From: Thysanoteuthis rhombus
Taxonomy: Eukaryota > Mollusca > Cephalopoda > Oegopsida > Thysanoteuthidae
DNA length: 64,000 nucleotides
Direction: 5' to 3'
Assembly (NCBI GenBank): GCA_963457665.1
Contig: OY735233.1
Span: forward strand, 28,560,121-28,624,120
The number at the start of each line of letters is the position of its first letter. The stretch's first letter is position 1. Made by a program: the position numbers and the translations under genes. Positions 38,131 through 52,660 of the stretch are shown in pieces. The notes beneath the pieces are model-generated. The model had not been told where the DNA came from. It ran no database searches and was given only the letters and a program-made list of their open reading frames with translations.

Positions 38131-39611
38131 TCACTGGAAGCTGGGAATGGGTTCATTATACTTATTCAATTTACTTTTTACTATCAGTTCAATTCTTTTA
38201 TGTAGTTGTAATAATTTACAATGATTTCAAAAAAGCTTTGCTACATTGATTTCTAAGCTAAAACTTCACAGTGTATAGTGTCATGAGTTTATATTTATAA
38301 CTTGGAATAATCAAATATATATTATTAATGCTATGTAAAAAACTTATGAAACTCATTAAAACATCACTGAAAGCTGAGAATGAGTCCATGATGCTTATTT
38401 GATTTACCTTTCACTAACTGTTCAATTCTGTTATGTAGTTGAAATATAGTAGTATGATTTAAAAACAGCTTTGCAAACATTGATTTTCAAGCTGAAAATG
38501 CACTGTGTATAGTGTTATAAGTTTACATTTCACACTTGGAATTATCAAGTCTATATTATGAATGCAATGTAAAAAAATTGTTGAAACTTCAAAAAACATC
38601 ACTGGAAGCTGGGAATGGGTTCATTATACTTATTCAATTTACTTTTCACTATCAGTTCAATTATTTTATGTAATTGTAATAATTTACAATCATTTCAAAA
38701 CAGCTTGGCTACATTGATTCCTAAGCTAAAACTTCACAGTGTATAGTGTCATGAGTTTATATTTATAACTTGGAATAATCAAATATATATTATTAATGCT
38801 ATGTAAAAAACTTATGAAACTCATTAAAACATCACTGAAAGCTAAGAATGAGTCCATGATGCTTATTTGATTTACTTTTTACTAACTGTTCAATTCTGTT
38901 ATGTAGTTGAAATATAGTAGTATGATTTAAAAACAGCTTTGCAAACATTGATTTTCAAGCTGAAAATGCACTGTGTATAGTGTTATAAGTTTACATTTCA
39001 CACTTGGAATTATCAAGTCTATATTATGAATGCAATGTAAAAAACTTGTTGAAACATCAAAAAACATCACTGGAAGCTGGGAATGGGTTCATTATACTTA
39101 TTCAATTTACTTTTCACTATCAGTTCAATTCTTTTATGTAATTGTAATAATTTACAATCATTTCAAAACAGCTTTGCTACATTGATTCCTAAGCTAAAAC
39201 TTCACAGTGTATAGTGTCATGAGTTTATATTTATAACTTGGAATAATCAAATATATATTATTAATGCTATGTAAAAAACTTATGAAACTCATTAAAACAT
39301 CACTGAAAGCTAAGAATGAGTCCATGATGCTTATTTGATTTACTTTTTACTAACTGTTCAATTCTGTTATGTAGTTGAAATATAGTAGTATGATTTGAAA
39401 ACAGCTTTACAAACATTGATTTTCAAGCTGAAAATGCACATTGTGTAGTGTTATAAGTTTACATTTTACACTTGGAATTATCAAATCTATATTATGAATG
39501 CAATGTAAAAAACTTGTTGAAACATCAAAAAACATCACTGGAAGCTGGGAATGAGTTCATTATAATTATTTAATTTACTTTTTACTATCAGTTCAATTCT
39601 TTTATGTAGTT
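38112..39611 (+). repeat. 3-dimer unit, copy 2, plus linker
   Basis: This segment repeats 36708-38111 and then passes into an A with gagttcattataatt at 39516. It is the insert that makes the distance between the two 11-dimer copies. No private rearrangement was seen in it. Confidence 0.8.
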
Positions 39612-42600
39612 GTAATAATTTACAATGATTTCAAAACAGCTTTGCTACATTGATTTCTAAGCTAAAACTTAACAGTGTATAGTGTCATGAGTTTATATTT
39701 ATAACTTGGAATAATCAAATATATATTATTAATGCTATGTAAAAAACTTATGAAACTCATTAAGACATCACTGAAAGCTAAGAATGAGTCCATGATGCTT
39801 ATTTGATTTACTTTTTACTAACTGTTCAATTCTGTTATGTAGTTGAAATATAGTAGTATGATTTAAAAACAGCTTTGCAAACATTGATTTTCAAGCTGAA
39901 AATGCACTGTGTGTAGTGTTATAAGTTTACATTTTACACTTGGAATTATCAAATCTATATTATGAATGCAATGTAAAAAACTTGTTGAAACTTCAAAAAA
40001 CATCACTGGAAGCTGGGAATGGGTTCATTATACTTATTCAATTTACTTTTCACTATCAGTTAAATTCTTCCATGTAATTGTAATAATTTACAATCATTTC
40101 AAAACAGCTTTGCTACATTGATTCCTAAGCTAAAACTTCACAGTGTATAGTGTCATGAGTTTATATTTATAACTTGGAATAATCAAATATATATTATTAA
40201 TGCTATGTAAAAAACTAATGAAACTCATTAAAACATCACTGAAAGCTAAGAATGAGTCCATGATGCTTATTTGATTTACTTTTTACTAACTGTTCAATTC
40301 TGTTATGTAGTTGAAATATAGTAGTATGATTTAAAAACAGCTTTGCAAACATTGATTTTCAAGCTAAAAATGCACTGTGTATAGTGTTATAAGTTTACAT
40401 TTCACACTTGGAATTATCAAATCTATATTATGAATGCAATGTAAAAAACTTGTTGAAACTTCAAAAAACATCACTCGAAGCTGGGAATGGGTTCATTATA
40501 CTTATTCAATTTACTTTTCACTATCAGTTCAATTCTTTTATGTAATTGTAATAATTTACAATCATTTCAAAACAGCTTGGCTACATTGATTCCTAAGCTA
40601 AAACTTCACAGTGTATAGTGTCATGAGTTTATATTTATAACTTGGAATAATCAAATATATATTATTAATGCTATGTAAAAAACTTATGAAACTCATTAAA
40701 ACATCACTGAAAGCTAAGAATGAGTCCATGATGCTTATTTGATTTACTTTTTACTAACTGTTCAATTCTGTTATGTAGTTGAAATATAGTAGTATGATTT
40801 AAAAACAGCTTTGCAAACATTGATTTTCAAGCTGAAAATGCACTGTGTATAGTGTTATAAGTTTACATTTTACACTTGGAATTATCAAATCTATATTATG
40901 AATGCAATGTAAAAAACTTGTTGAAACATCGAAAAACATCACTGGAAGCTGGGAATGACTTCATTATACTTATTTAATTTACTTTTTACTATCAGTTCAA
41001 TTCTTTTATGTAGTTGTAATAATTTACAATGATTTCAAAACAGCTTTGCTACATTGATTTCTAAGCTAAATCTTCACAGTGTATAGTGTCATGAGTTTAT
41101 ATTTATAACTTGGAATAATCAAATATATATTATTAATACTATGTAAAAAAAACTTATGAAACTCATTAAAACATCACTTTGAAAGCTAAGAATGAGATCA
41201 TGATGTTTATTTAATTTACTTTTTACTAACAGTCCAATTCTGTTATGTAGTTGAAATATAGTAGTATGATTAAAAAACAGCTTTGCAAACATTGATTTTC
41301 AAGCTGAAAATGCACTGCGTATAGTGTTATAAGTTTACATTTCACACTTGGAATTATCAAATCTATATTATGAATGCAATGTAAAAAACTTGTTGAAACT
41401 CCAAAAAACATCACTGGAAGCTGGGAATGAGTTCACTATAATTATTTAATTTACTTTTTACTATCAGTTCAATTCTTTTACGTAGTTGTAATAATTTACA
41501 ATGATTTCAAAACAGCTTTGCTACATTGATTTCTAAGCTAAAACTTCACAGTGTATAGTGTCATGAGTTTATATTTATAACTTGGAATAATCAAATATAT
41601 ATTATTAATGCTATGTAAAAAACTTATGAAACTCATTAAAACATCACTGAAAGCTGAGAATGAGTCCATGATGCTTATTTGATTTACCTTTCACTAACTG
41701 TTCAATTCTGTTATGTAGTTGAAATATAGTAGTATGATTTAAAAACAGCTTTGCAAACATTGATTTTCAAGCTGAAAATGCACTGTGTGTAGTGTTATAA
41801 GTTTACATTTTACACTTGGAATTATCAAATCTATATTATGAATGCAATGTAAAAAACTTGTTGAAACATCAAAAAACATCACTGGAAGCTGGGAATGGGT
41901 TCATTATACTTATTCAATTTACTTTTTACTATCAGTTCAATTCTTTTATGTAGTTGTAATAATTTACAATGATTTCAAAAAAGCTTTGCTACATTGATTT
42001 CTAAGCTAAAACTTCACAGTGTATAGTGTCATGAGTTTATATTTATAACTTGGAATAATCAAATATATATTATTAATGCTATGTAAAAAACTTATGAAAC
42101 TCATTAAAACATCACTGAAAGCTGAGAATGAGTCCATGATGCTTATTTGATTTACCTTTCACTAACTGTTCAATTCTGTTATGTAGTTGAAATATAGTAG
42201 TATGATTTAAAAACAGCTTTGCAAACATTGATTTTCAAGCTGAAAATGCACTGTGTATAGTGTTATAAGTTTACATTTCACACTTGGAATTATCAAGTCT
42301 ATATTATGAATGCAATGTAAAAAAATTGTTGAAACTTCAAAAAACATCACTGGAAGCTGGGAATGGGTTCATTATACTTATTCAATTTACTTTTCACTAT
42401 CAGTTCAATTATTTTATGTAATTGTAATAATTTACAATCATTTCAAAACAGCTTGGCTACATTGATTCCTAAGCTAAAACTTCACAGTGTATAGTGTCAT
42501 GAGTTTATATTTATAACTTGGAATAATCAAATATATATTATTAATGCTATGTAAAAAACTTATGAAACTCATTAAAACATCACTGAAAGCTAAGAATGAG

Positions 42601-43282
42601 TCCATGATGCTTATTTGATTTACTTTTTACTAACTGTTCAATTCTGTTATGTAGTTGAAATATAGTAGTATGATTTAAAAACAGCTTTGCAAACATTGAT
42701 TTTCAAGCTGAAAATGCACTGTGTATAGTGTTATAAGTTTACATTTCACACTTGGAATTATCAAGTCTATATTATGAATGCAATGTAAAAAACTTGTTGA
42801 AACATCAAAAAACATCACTGGAAGCTGGGAATGGGTTCATTATACTTATTCAATTTACTTTTCACTATCAGTTCAATTCTTTTATGTAATTGTAATAATT
42901 TACAATCATTTCAAAACAGCTTTGCTACATTGATTCCTAAGCTAAAACTTCACAGTGTATAGTGTCATGAGTTTATATTTATAACTTGGAATAATCAAAT
43001 ATATATTATTAATGCTATGTAAAAAACTTATGAAACTCATTAAAACATCACTGAAAGCTAAGAATGAGTCCATGATGCTTATTTGATTTACTTTTTACTA
43101 ACTGTTCAATTCTGTTATGTAGTTGAAATATAGTAGTATGATTTGAAAACAGCTTTACAAACATTGATTTTCAAGCTGAAAATGCACATTGTGTAGTGTT
43201 ATAAGTTTACATTTTACACTTGGAATTATCAAATCTATATTATGAATGCAATGTAAAAAACTTGTTGAAACATCAAAAAACA
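39612..43282 (+). repeat. 11-dimer unit, copy 2
   Basis: It repeats 34460-38130, including the B2 with the gattaaaaaacag and ctgcgtatag changes. The 62-codon minus-strand frame at 41226-41414, also at 36074-36262 and with one change at 50367-50555, arises only from those B2 variants and is not a gene. Confidence 0.84.
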
Positions 43283-44300
43283 TCACTGGAAGCTGGGAAT
43301 GAGTTCATTATAATTATTTAATTTACTTTTTACTATCAGTTCAATTCTTTTATGTAGTTGTAATAATTTACAATGATTTCAAAAAAGCTTTGCTACATTG
43401 ATTTCTAAGCTAAAACTTCACAGTGTATAGTGTCATGTGTTTATATTTATAACTTGGAATAATCAAATATATATTATTAATGCTATGTAAAAAAAACTTA
43501 TGAAACTCATTAAAACATCACTTTGAAAGCTAAGAATGAGATCATGATGTTTATTTAATTTACTTTTTACTAACTGTTCAATTCTGTTATGTAGTTGAAA
43601 TATAGTAGTATGATTTAAAAAAAGCTTTGCAAACATTGATTTTCAAGCTGAAAATGCACTGTGTATAGTGTTATAAGTTTACATTTTACAATTTGAATTA
43701 TCAAGTCTATATTATGAATGCAATGTAAAAAACTTGTTGAAACATTAAAAAACATCACTGGAAGCTGGGAATGAGTTCATTATAATTATTTAATTTACTT
43801 TTTACTATCAGTTCAATTCTTTTACGTAGTTGTAATAATTTACAATGATTTCAAAACAGCTTTGCTACATTGATTTCTAAGCTAAAACTTCACAGTGTAT
43901 AGTGTCATGAGTTTATATTTATAACTTGGAATAATCAAATATATATTATTAATGCTATGTAAAAAGTTATGAAACTCATTAAAACATCACTGAAAGCTGA
44001 GAATGAGTCCATGATGCTTATTTGATTTACCTTTCACTAACTGTTCGATTCTGTTATGTAGTTGAAATATAGTAGTATGATTTAAAAACAGCTTTGCAAA
44101 CATTGATTTTCAAGCTGAAAATGCACTGTGTGTAGTGTTATAAGTTTACATTTTACACTTGGAATTATCAAATCTATATTATGAATGCAATGTAAAAAAC
44201 TTGTTGAAACATCAAAAAACATCACTGGAAGCTGGGAATGGGTTAATTATACTTATTCAATTTACTTTTCACTATCAGTTAAATTCTTCCATGTAATTGT
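42328..44300 (+). repeat. 6-dimer unit, copy 1 (partner 45141-47113)
   Basis: The offset is about 2,813 bp. Shared rare states are acaatttgaattatc (43688 and 46501), a short five-A run with one lost base in gtaaaaagttatg (43960 and 46772), ctgttcgattctg (44041 and 46854) and gggttaattatac. Private to copy 1 is tttaaaaaaagctttgc near 43613; private to copy 2 is gcttttttgatttacc near 46830. Confidence 0.83.
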
Positions 44301-45140
44301 AATAATTTACAATCATTTCAAAACAGCTTTGCTACATTGATTTCTAAGCTAAAACTTCACAGTGTATAGTGTCATGAGTTTATATTTATAACTTGGAATA
44401 ATCAAATATATATTATTAATGCTATGTAAAAAACTTATGAAACTCATTAAAACATCACTGAAAGCTAAGAATGAGTCCATGATGCTTTTTTGATTTACTT
44501 TTTACTAACTGTTCAATTCTGTTATGTAGTTGAAATATAGTAGTATGATTTAAAAACAGCTTTACAAACATTGATTTTCAAGCTGAAAATGCACATTGTG
44601 TAGTGTTATAAGTTTACATTTTACACTTGGAATTATCAAATCTATATTATGAATGCAATGTAAAAAACTTGTTGAAACATCAAAAAACATCACTGGAAGC
44701 TGGGAATGAGTTCATTATAATTATTTAATTTACTTTTTACTATCAGTTCAATTCTTTTATGTAGTTGTAATAATTTACAATGATTTCAAAAAAGCTTTGC
44801 TACATTGACTTCTAAGCTAAAACTTCACAGTGTATAGTGTCATGAGTTTATATTTATAACTTGGAATAATCAAATATATATTATTAATGCTATGTAAAAA
44901 AAACTTATGAAACTCATTAAAACATCACTGAAAGCTAAGAATGAGTCCATGATGCTTATTTGATTTACTTTTTACTAACTGTTCAATTCTGTTATGTAGT
45001 TGAAATATAGTAGTATGATTTAAAAACAGCTTTGCAAACATTGATTTTCAAGCTGAAAATGCACTGTGTATAGTGTTATAAGTTTACATTTCACACTTGG
45101 AATTATCAAATCTATATTATGAATGCAATGTAAAAAACTT
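44301..45140 (+). repeat. Linker dimers between 6-dimer copies
   Basis: Rest of the attcttcc A, a gcttttttg B, the A at 44671 with ttgacttctaagc, and a B with cactgtgtatag. The order resembles 18.0-19.3 and 29.3-30.6 kb. No other element is visible. Confidence 0.7.
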
Positions 45141-47113
45141 GTTGAAACTTCAAAAAACATCACTGGAAGCTGGGAATGGGTTCATTATACTTATTCAATT
45201 TACTTTTCACTATCAGTTCAATTATTTTATGTAATTGTAATAATTTACAATCATTTCAAAACAGCTTTGCTACATTGATTCCTAAGCTAAAACTTCACAG
45301 TGTATAGTGTCATGAGTTTATATTTATAACTTGGAATAATCAAATATATATTATTAATGCTATGTAAAAAACTTATGAAACTCATTAAAACATCACTGAA
45401 AGCTAAGAATGAGTCCATGATGCTTATTTGATTTACTTTTTACTAACTGTTCAATTCTGTTATGTAGTTGAAATATAGTAGTATGATTTAAAAACAGCTT
45501 TGCAAACATTGATTTTCAAGCTGAAAATGCACTGTGTATAGTGTTATAAGTTTACATTTCACACTTGGAATTATCAAGTCTATATTATGAATGCAATGTA
45601 AAAAACTTGTTGAAACATCAAAAAACATCACTGGAAGCTGGGAATGGGTTCATTATACTTATTCAATTTACTTTTCACTATCAGTTCAATTCTTTTATGT
45701 AATTGTAATAATTTACAATCATTTCAAAACAGCTTTGCTACATTGATTCCTAAGCTAAAACTTCACAGTGTATAGTGTCATGAGTTTATATTTATAACTT
45801 GGAATAATCAAATATATATTATTAATGCTATGTAAAAAACTTATGAAACTCATTAAAACATCACTGAAAGCTAAGAATGAGTCCATGATGCTTATTTGAT
45901 TTACTTTTTACTAACTGTTCAATTCTGTTATGTAGTTGAAATATAGTAGTATGATTTGAAAACAGCTTTACAAACATTGATTTTCAAGCTGAAAATGCAC
46001 ATTGTGTAGTGTTATAAGTTTACATTTTACACTTGGAATTATCAAATCTATATTATGAATGCAATGTAAAAAACTTGTTGAAACATCAAAAAACATCACT
46101 GGAAGCTGGGAATGAGTTCATTATAATTATTTAATTTACTTTTTACTATCAGTTCAATTCTTTTATGTAGTTGTAATAATTTACAATGATTTCAAAAAAG
46201 CTTTGCTACATTGATTTCTAAGCTAAAACTTCACAGTGTATAGTGTCATGTGTTTATATTTATAACTTGGAATAATCAAATATATATTATTAATGCTATG
46301 TAAAAAAAACTTATGAAACTCATTAAAACATCACTTTGAAAGCTAAGAATGAGATCATGATGTTTATTTAATTTACTTTTTACTAACTGTTCAATTCTGT
46401 TATGTAGTTGAAATATAGTAGTATGATTTAAAAACAGCTTTGCAAACATTGATTTTCAAGCTGAAAATGCACTGTGTATAGTGTTATAAGTTTACATTTT
46501 ACAATTTGAATTATCAAGTCTATATTATGAATGCAATGTAAAAAACTTGTTGAAACATTAAAAAACATCACTGGAAGCTGGGAATGAGTTCATTATAATT
46601 ATTTAATTTACTTTTTACTATCAGTTCAATTCTTTTACGTAGTTGTAATAATTTACAATGATTTCAAAACAGCTTTGCTACATTGATTTCTAAGCTAAAA
46701 CTTCACAGTGTATAGTGTCATGAGTTTATATTTATAACTTGGAATAATCAAATATATATTATTAATGCTATGTAAAAAGTTATGAAACTCATTAAAACAT
46801 CACTGAAAGCTGAGAATGAGTCCATGATGCTTTTTTGATTTACCTTTCACTAACTGTTCGATTCTGTTATGTAGTTGAAATATAGTAGTATGATTTAAAA
46901 ACAGCTTTGCAAACATTGATTTTCAAGCTGAAAATGCACTGTGTGTAGTGTTATAAGTTTACATTTTACACTTGGAATTATCAAATCTATATTATGAATG
47001 CAATGTAAAAAACTTGTTGAAACATCAAAAAACATCACTGGAAGCTGGGAATGGGTTAATTATACTTATTCAATTTACTTTTCACTATCAGTTAAATTCT
47101 TCCATGTAATTGT
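45141..47113 (+). repeat. 6-dimer unit, copy 2
   Basis: A monomers at 45141, 45609, 46077, 46549 and 47016 repeat 42328, 42796, 43264, 43736 and 44203. It shares the five-A gtaaaaagttatg loss and the gttcgattctg CpG variant. The A at 45141 lacks the agcttggctac state of its partner, which suggests a short conversion. Confidence 0.82.
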
Positions 47114-49359
47114 AATAATTTACAATGATTTCAAAACAGCTTTGCTACATTGATTTCTAAGCTAAAACTTCACAGTGTATAGTGTCATGAGTTTATATTT
47201 ATAACTTGGAATAATCAAATATATATTATTAATGCTATGTAAAAAACTTATGAAACTCATTAAAACATCACTGAAAGCTAAGAATGAGTCCATGATGCTT
47301 ATTTGATTTACTTTTTACTAACTGTTCAATTCTGTTATGTAGTTGAAATATAGTAGTATGATTTAAAAACAGCTTTGCAAACATTGATTTTCAAGCTGAA
47401 AATGCACTGTGTATAGTGTTATAAGTTTACATTTCACACTTGGAATTATCAAATCTATATTATGAATGCAATGTAAAAAACTTGTTGAAACTTCAAAAAA
47501 CATCACTGGAAGCTGGGAATGGGTTCATTATACTTATTCAATTTACTTTTCACTATCAGTTCAATTCTTTTATGTAGTTGTAATAATTTACAATGATTTC
47601 AAAAAAGCTTTGCTACATTGATTTCTAAGCTAAAACTTCACAGTGTATAGTGTCATGAGTTTATATTTATAACTTGGAATAATCAAATATATATTATTAA
47701 TGCTATGTAAAAAAAACTTATGAAACTCATTAAAACATCACTTTGAAAGCTAAGAATGAGATCATGATGTTTATTTAATTTAATTTTTACTAACAGTCCA
47801 ATTCTGTTATGTAGTTGAAATATAGTAGTATGATTTAAAAACAGCTTTGCAAACATTGATTTTCAAGCTGAAAATGCACTGTGTATAGTGTTATAAGTTT
47901 ACATTTCACACTTGGAATTATCAAGTCTATATTATGAATGCAATGTAAAAAACTTGTTGAAACTTCAAAAAACATCACTGGAAGCTGGGAATGAGTTCAT
48001 TATAATTATTTAATTTACTTTTTACTATCAGTTCAATTCTTTTACGTAGTTGTAATAATTTACAATGATTTCAAAACAGCTTTGCTACATTGATTTCTAA
48101 GCTAAAACTTCACAGTGTATAGTGTCATGAGTTTATATTTATAACTTGGAATAATCAAATATATATTATTAATGCTATGTAAAAAACTTATGAAACTCAT
48201 TAAAACATCACTGAAAGCTAAGAATGAGTCCATGATGCTTATTTGATTTACTTTTTACTAACTGTTCAATTCTGTTATGTAGTTGAAATATAGTAGTATG
48301 ATTTAAAAACAGCTTTGCAAACATTGATTTTCAAGCTGAAAATGCACTGTGTGTAGTGTTATAAGTTTACATTTTACACTTGGAATTATCAAATCTATAT
48401 TATGAATGCAATGTAAAAAACTTGTTAAAACTTCAAAAAACATCACTGGAAGCTGGGAATGGGTTCATTATACTTATTCAATTTACTTTTCACTATCAGT
48501 TGAATTCTTCCATGTAATTGTAATAATTTACAATCATTTCAAAACAGCTTTGCTACATTGATTCCTAAGCTAAAACTTCACAGTGTATAGTGTCATGAGT
48601 TTATATTTATAACTTGGAATAATCAAATATATATTATTAATGCTATGTAAAAAACTAATGAAACTCATTAAAACATCACTGAAAGCTAAGAATGAGTCCA
48701 TGATGCTTATTTGATTTACTTTTTACTAACTGTTCAATTCTGTTATGTAGTTGAAATATAGTAGTATGATTTAAAAACAGCTTTGCAAACATTGATTTTC
48801 AAGCTAAAAATGCACTGTGTATAGTGTTATAAGTTTACATTTCACACTTGGAATTATCAAATCTATATTATGAATGCAATGTGAAAAACTTGTTGAAACT
48901 TCAAAAAACATCACTCGAAGCTGGGAATGGGTTCATTATACTTATTCAATTTACTTTTCACTATCAGTTCAATTCTTTTATGTAATTGTAATAATTTACA
49001 ATCATTTCAAAACAGCTTGGCTACATTGATTCCTAAGCTAAAACTTCACAGTGTATAGTGTCATGAGTTTATATTTATAACTTGGAATAATCAAATATAT
49101 ATTATTAATGCTATGTAAAAAACTTATGAAACTCATTAAAACATCACTGAAAGCTAAGAATGAGTCCATGATGCTTATTTGATTTACTTTCTACTAACTG
49201 TTCAATTCTGTTATGTAGTTGAAATATAGTAGTATGATTTAAAAACAGCTTTGCAAACATTGATTTTCAAGCTAAAAATGCACTGTGTATAGTGTTATAA
49301 GTTTACGTTTCACACTTGGAATCATCAAATCTATATTATGAATGCAATGTGAAAAACTT
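47114..49359 (+). repeat. Block related to 33.6-35.5 kb (offset ~13,592)
   Basis: From about 47.3 kb the order of variants follows 33.6-35.5 kb: B2 with tttaatttaattttt, A-acg, B with gtgtgtag, A-attcttcc-like, then A with atcactcgaagct at 48913 (partner 35321). Differences include cttcacag for cttaacag, cattaaaac for cattaagac, cttgttaaaac near 48424 and gttgaattcttcc near 48500. The B near 48.9 kb and the next one have atgtgaaaaactt, a G inside the A-tract. Confidence 0.76.
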
Positions 49360-50060
49360 GTTGAAACATCAAAAAACATCACTGGAAGCTGGGAATGAGT
49401 TCATTATAATTATTTAATTTACTTTTTACTATCAGTTCAATTCTTTTATGTAGTTGTAACAATTTACAATGATTTCAAAACAGCTTTGCTACATTGATTT
49501 CTAAGCTAAAACTTCACAGTGTATAGTGTCATGAGTTTATATTTATAACTTGGAATAATCAAATATATATTATTAATGCTATGTAAAAAACTAATGAAAC
49601 TCATTAAAACATCACTGAAAGCTGGGAATGGGTTCATTATACTTATTCAATTTACTTTTCACTATCAGTTCAATTCTTTTATGTAATTGTAATAATTTAC
49701 AATCATTTCAAAACAGCTTTGCTACATTGATTCCTAAGCTAAAACTTCACAGTGTATAGTGTCATGAGTTTATATTTATAACTTGGAATAATCAAATATA
49801 TATTATTAATGCTATGTAAAAAACTTATGAAACTCATTAAAACATCACTGAAAGCTGAGAATGAGTCCATGATGCTTTTTTGATTTACTTTTTACTATCT
49901 GTTCAATTCTGTTATGTAGTTGAAATATAGTAGTATGATTTAAAAACAGCTTTGCAAACATTGATTTTCAAGCTGAAAATGCACTGTGTATAGTGTTATA
50001 AGTTTACATTTTACACTTGGAATTATCAAATCTATATTATGAATGCAATGTAAAAAACTT
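49360..50060 (+). repeat. A / B-A hybrid / B trimer, copy 1
   Basis: The A-to-A step is 701 bp. After the A at 49360 comes a monomer that begins as B (atgaaactcattaaaac) and switches at cactgaaagct to the A sequence (gggaatgggttc, then the rest of A). An ordinary B follows. The switch lies in a stretch where A and B share catcactg-aagct, so it is an in-register homologous exchange between the monomer types. The leading A carries gtaacaatttac. Sister trimers lie at 54755 and 56864. Confidence 0.86.
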
Positions 50061-51002
50061 GTTGAAACATCGAAAAACATCACTGGAAGCTGGGAATGAG
50101 TTCATTATACTTATTTAATTTACTTTTTACTATCAGTTCAATTCTTTTATGTAGTTGTAATAATTTACAATGATTTCAAAACAGCTTTGCTACATTGATT
50201 TCTAAGCTAAATCTTCACAGTGTATAGTGTCATAAGTTTATATTTATAACTTGGAATAATCAAATATATATTATTAATACTATGTAAAAAAAACTTATGA
50301 AACTCATTAAAACATCACTTTGAAAGCTAAGAATGAGATCATGATGTTTATTTAATTTACTTTTTACTAACAGTCCAATTCTGTTATGTAGTTGAAATAT
50401 AGTAGTATGATTAAAAAACAGCTTTGCAAACATTGATTTTCAAGCTGAAAATGCACTGCGTATAGTGTTATAAGTTTACATTTCACACTTGGAATTATCA
50501 AATCTATATTATGAATGCAATGTAAAAAACTTGTTGAAACTTCAAAAAACATCACTGGAAGCTGGGAATGAGTTCACTATAATTATTTAATTTACTTTTT
50601 ACTATCAGTTCAATTCTTTTATGTAGTTGTAATAATTTACAATCATTTCAAAACAGCTTTGCTACATTGATTTCTAAGCTAAAACTTCACAGTGTATAGT
50701 GTCATGAGTTTATATTTATAACTTGGAATAATCAAATATATATTATTAATGCTATGTAAAAAAAACTTATGAAACTCATTAAAACATCACTGAAAGCTAA
50801 GAATGAGTCCATGATGCTTATTTGATTTACTTTTTACTAACTGTTCAATTCTGTTATGTAGTTGAAATATAGTAGTATGATTTAAAAACAGCTTTGCAAA
50901 CATTGATTTTCAAGCTGAAAATGCACTGTGTATAGTGTTATAAGTTTACATTTCACACTTGGAATTATCAAATCTATATTATGAATGCAATGTAAAAAAC
51001 TT
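50061..51002 (+). repeat. Two dimers related to 35.8-36.7 kb
   Basis: The A at 50061 has aacatcgaaaaac and gctaaatcttcacag and is followed by a B2 with gattaaaaaacag and ctgcgtatag, as at 35768 and 40920. This copy has gaatgagttc instead of gaatgacttc, cataagtttat near 50232, and aaacttc instead of aaactcc at the next A, so it is an older or separately converted relative. Confidence 0.78.
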
Positions 51003-52660
51003 GTTGAAACTTCAAAAAACATCACTGGAAGCTGGGAATGGGTTCATTATACTTATTCAATTTACTTTTCACTATCAGTTCAATTCTTTTATGTAGTTGT
51101 AATAATTTACAATGATTTCAAAAAAGCTTTGCTACATTGATTTCTAAGCTAAAACTTCACAGTGTATAGTGTCATGAGTTTATATTTATAACTTGGAATA
51201 ATCAAATATATATTATTAATGCTATGTAAAAAAAACTTATGAAACTCATTAAAACATCACTTTGAAAGCTAAGAATGAGATCATGATGTTTATTTAATTT
51301 ACTTTTTACTAACAGTCCAATTCTGTTATGTAGTTGAAATATAGTAGTATGATTTAAAAACAGCTTTGCAAACATTGATTTTCAAGCTGAAAATGCACTG
51401 TGTATAGTGTTATAAGTTTACATTTCACACTTGGAATTATCAAGTCTATATTATGAATGCAATGTAAAAAACTTGTTGAAACTTCAAAAAACATCACTGG
51501 AAGCTGGGAATGAGTTTCTTATAATTATTTAATTTACTTTTTACTATTAGTTCAATTCTTTTACGTAGTTATAATAATTTACAATGATTTCAAAACAGCT
51601 TTGCTACATTGATTTCTAAGCTAAAACTTCACAGTGTATAGTGTCATGCGTTTATATTTATAACTTGGAATAATCAAATATATATTATTAATGCTATGTA
51701 AAAAACTTATGAAACTCATTAAAACATCACTGAAAGCTAAGAATGAGTCCATGATGCTTATTTGATTTACTTTTTACTAACTGTTCAATTCTGTTATGTA
51801 GTTGAAATATAGTAGTATGATTTAAAAACAGCTTTGCAAACATTGATTTTCAAGCTGAAAATGCACTGTGTGTAGTGTTATAAGTTTACATTTTACACTT
51901 GGAATTATCAAATCTATATTATGAATGCAATGTAAAAAACTTGTTGAAACTTCAAAAAACATCACTGGAAGCTGGGAATGAGTTCATTATACTTATTTAA
52001 TTTACTTTTTACTATCAGTTCAATTCTTTTATGTAGTTGTAATAATTTACAATGATTTCAAAACAGCTTTGCTACATTGATTTCTAAGCTAAAACTTCAC
52101 AGTGTATAGTGTCATGAGTTTATATTTATAACCTGGAATAATCAAATATATATTATTAATGCTATGTAAAAAACTTATGAAACTCATTAAAACATCACTG
52201 AAAGCTAAGAATGAGTCCATGATGCTTATTTGATTTACTTTTTACTAACTGTTCAATTCTGTTATGTAGTTGAAATATAGTAGTATGATTTAAAAACAGC
52301 TTTGCAAACATTGATTTTCAAGCTGAAAATGCACTGTGTGTAGTGTTATAAGTTTACATTTTACACTTGGAATTATCAAATCTATATTATGAATGCAATG
52401 TAAAAAACTTGTTGAAATTCCAAAAAACATCACTGGAAGCTGGGAATGGGTTCATTATACTTATTCAATTTACTTTTCACTATCAGTTAAATTCTTCCAT
52501 GTAATTGTAATAATTTACAATCATTTCAAAACAGCTTTGCTACATTGATTCCTAAGCTAAAACTTCACAGTGTATAGTGTCATGAGTTTATATTTATAAC
52601 TTGGAATAATCAAATATATATTATTAATGCTATGTAAAAAACTTATGAAACTCATTAAAA
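51003..52660 (+). repeat. 4-dimer unit, copy 1 (partner 52879-54536)
   Basis: The offset is 1,876 bp. Both copies hold A, B2, A-acg with actattagttc (51543 and 53419), B with gtgtgtag, A with gagttcattatacttattt, B, and A-attcttcc. Private to copy 1 are gagtttcttataatt near 51513, gtagttataataatt near 51568, gtcatgcgttt near 51645, ataacctgg near 52129 and gaaattccaaaa near 52414. Confidence 0.8.
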
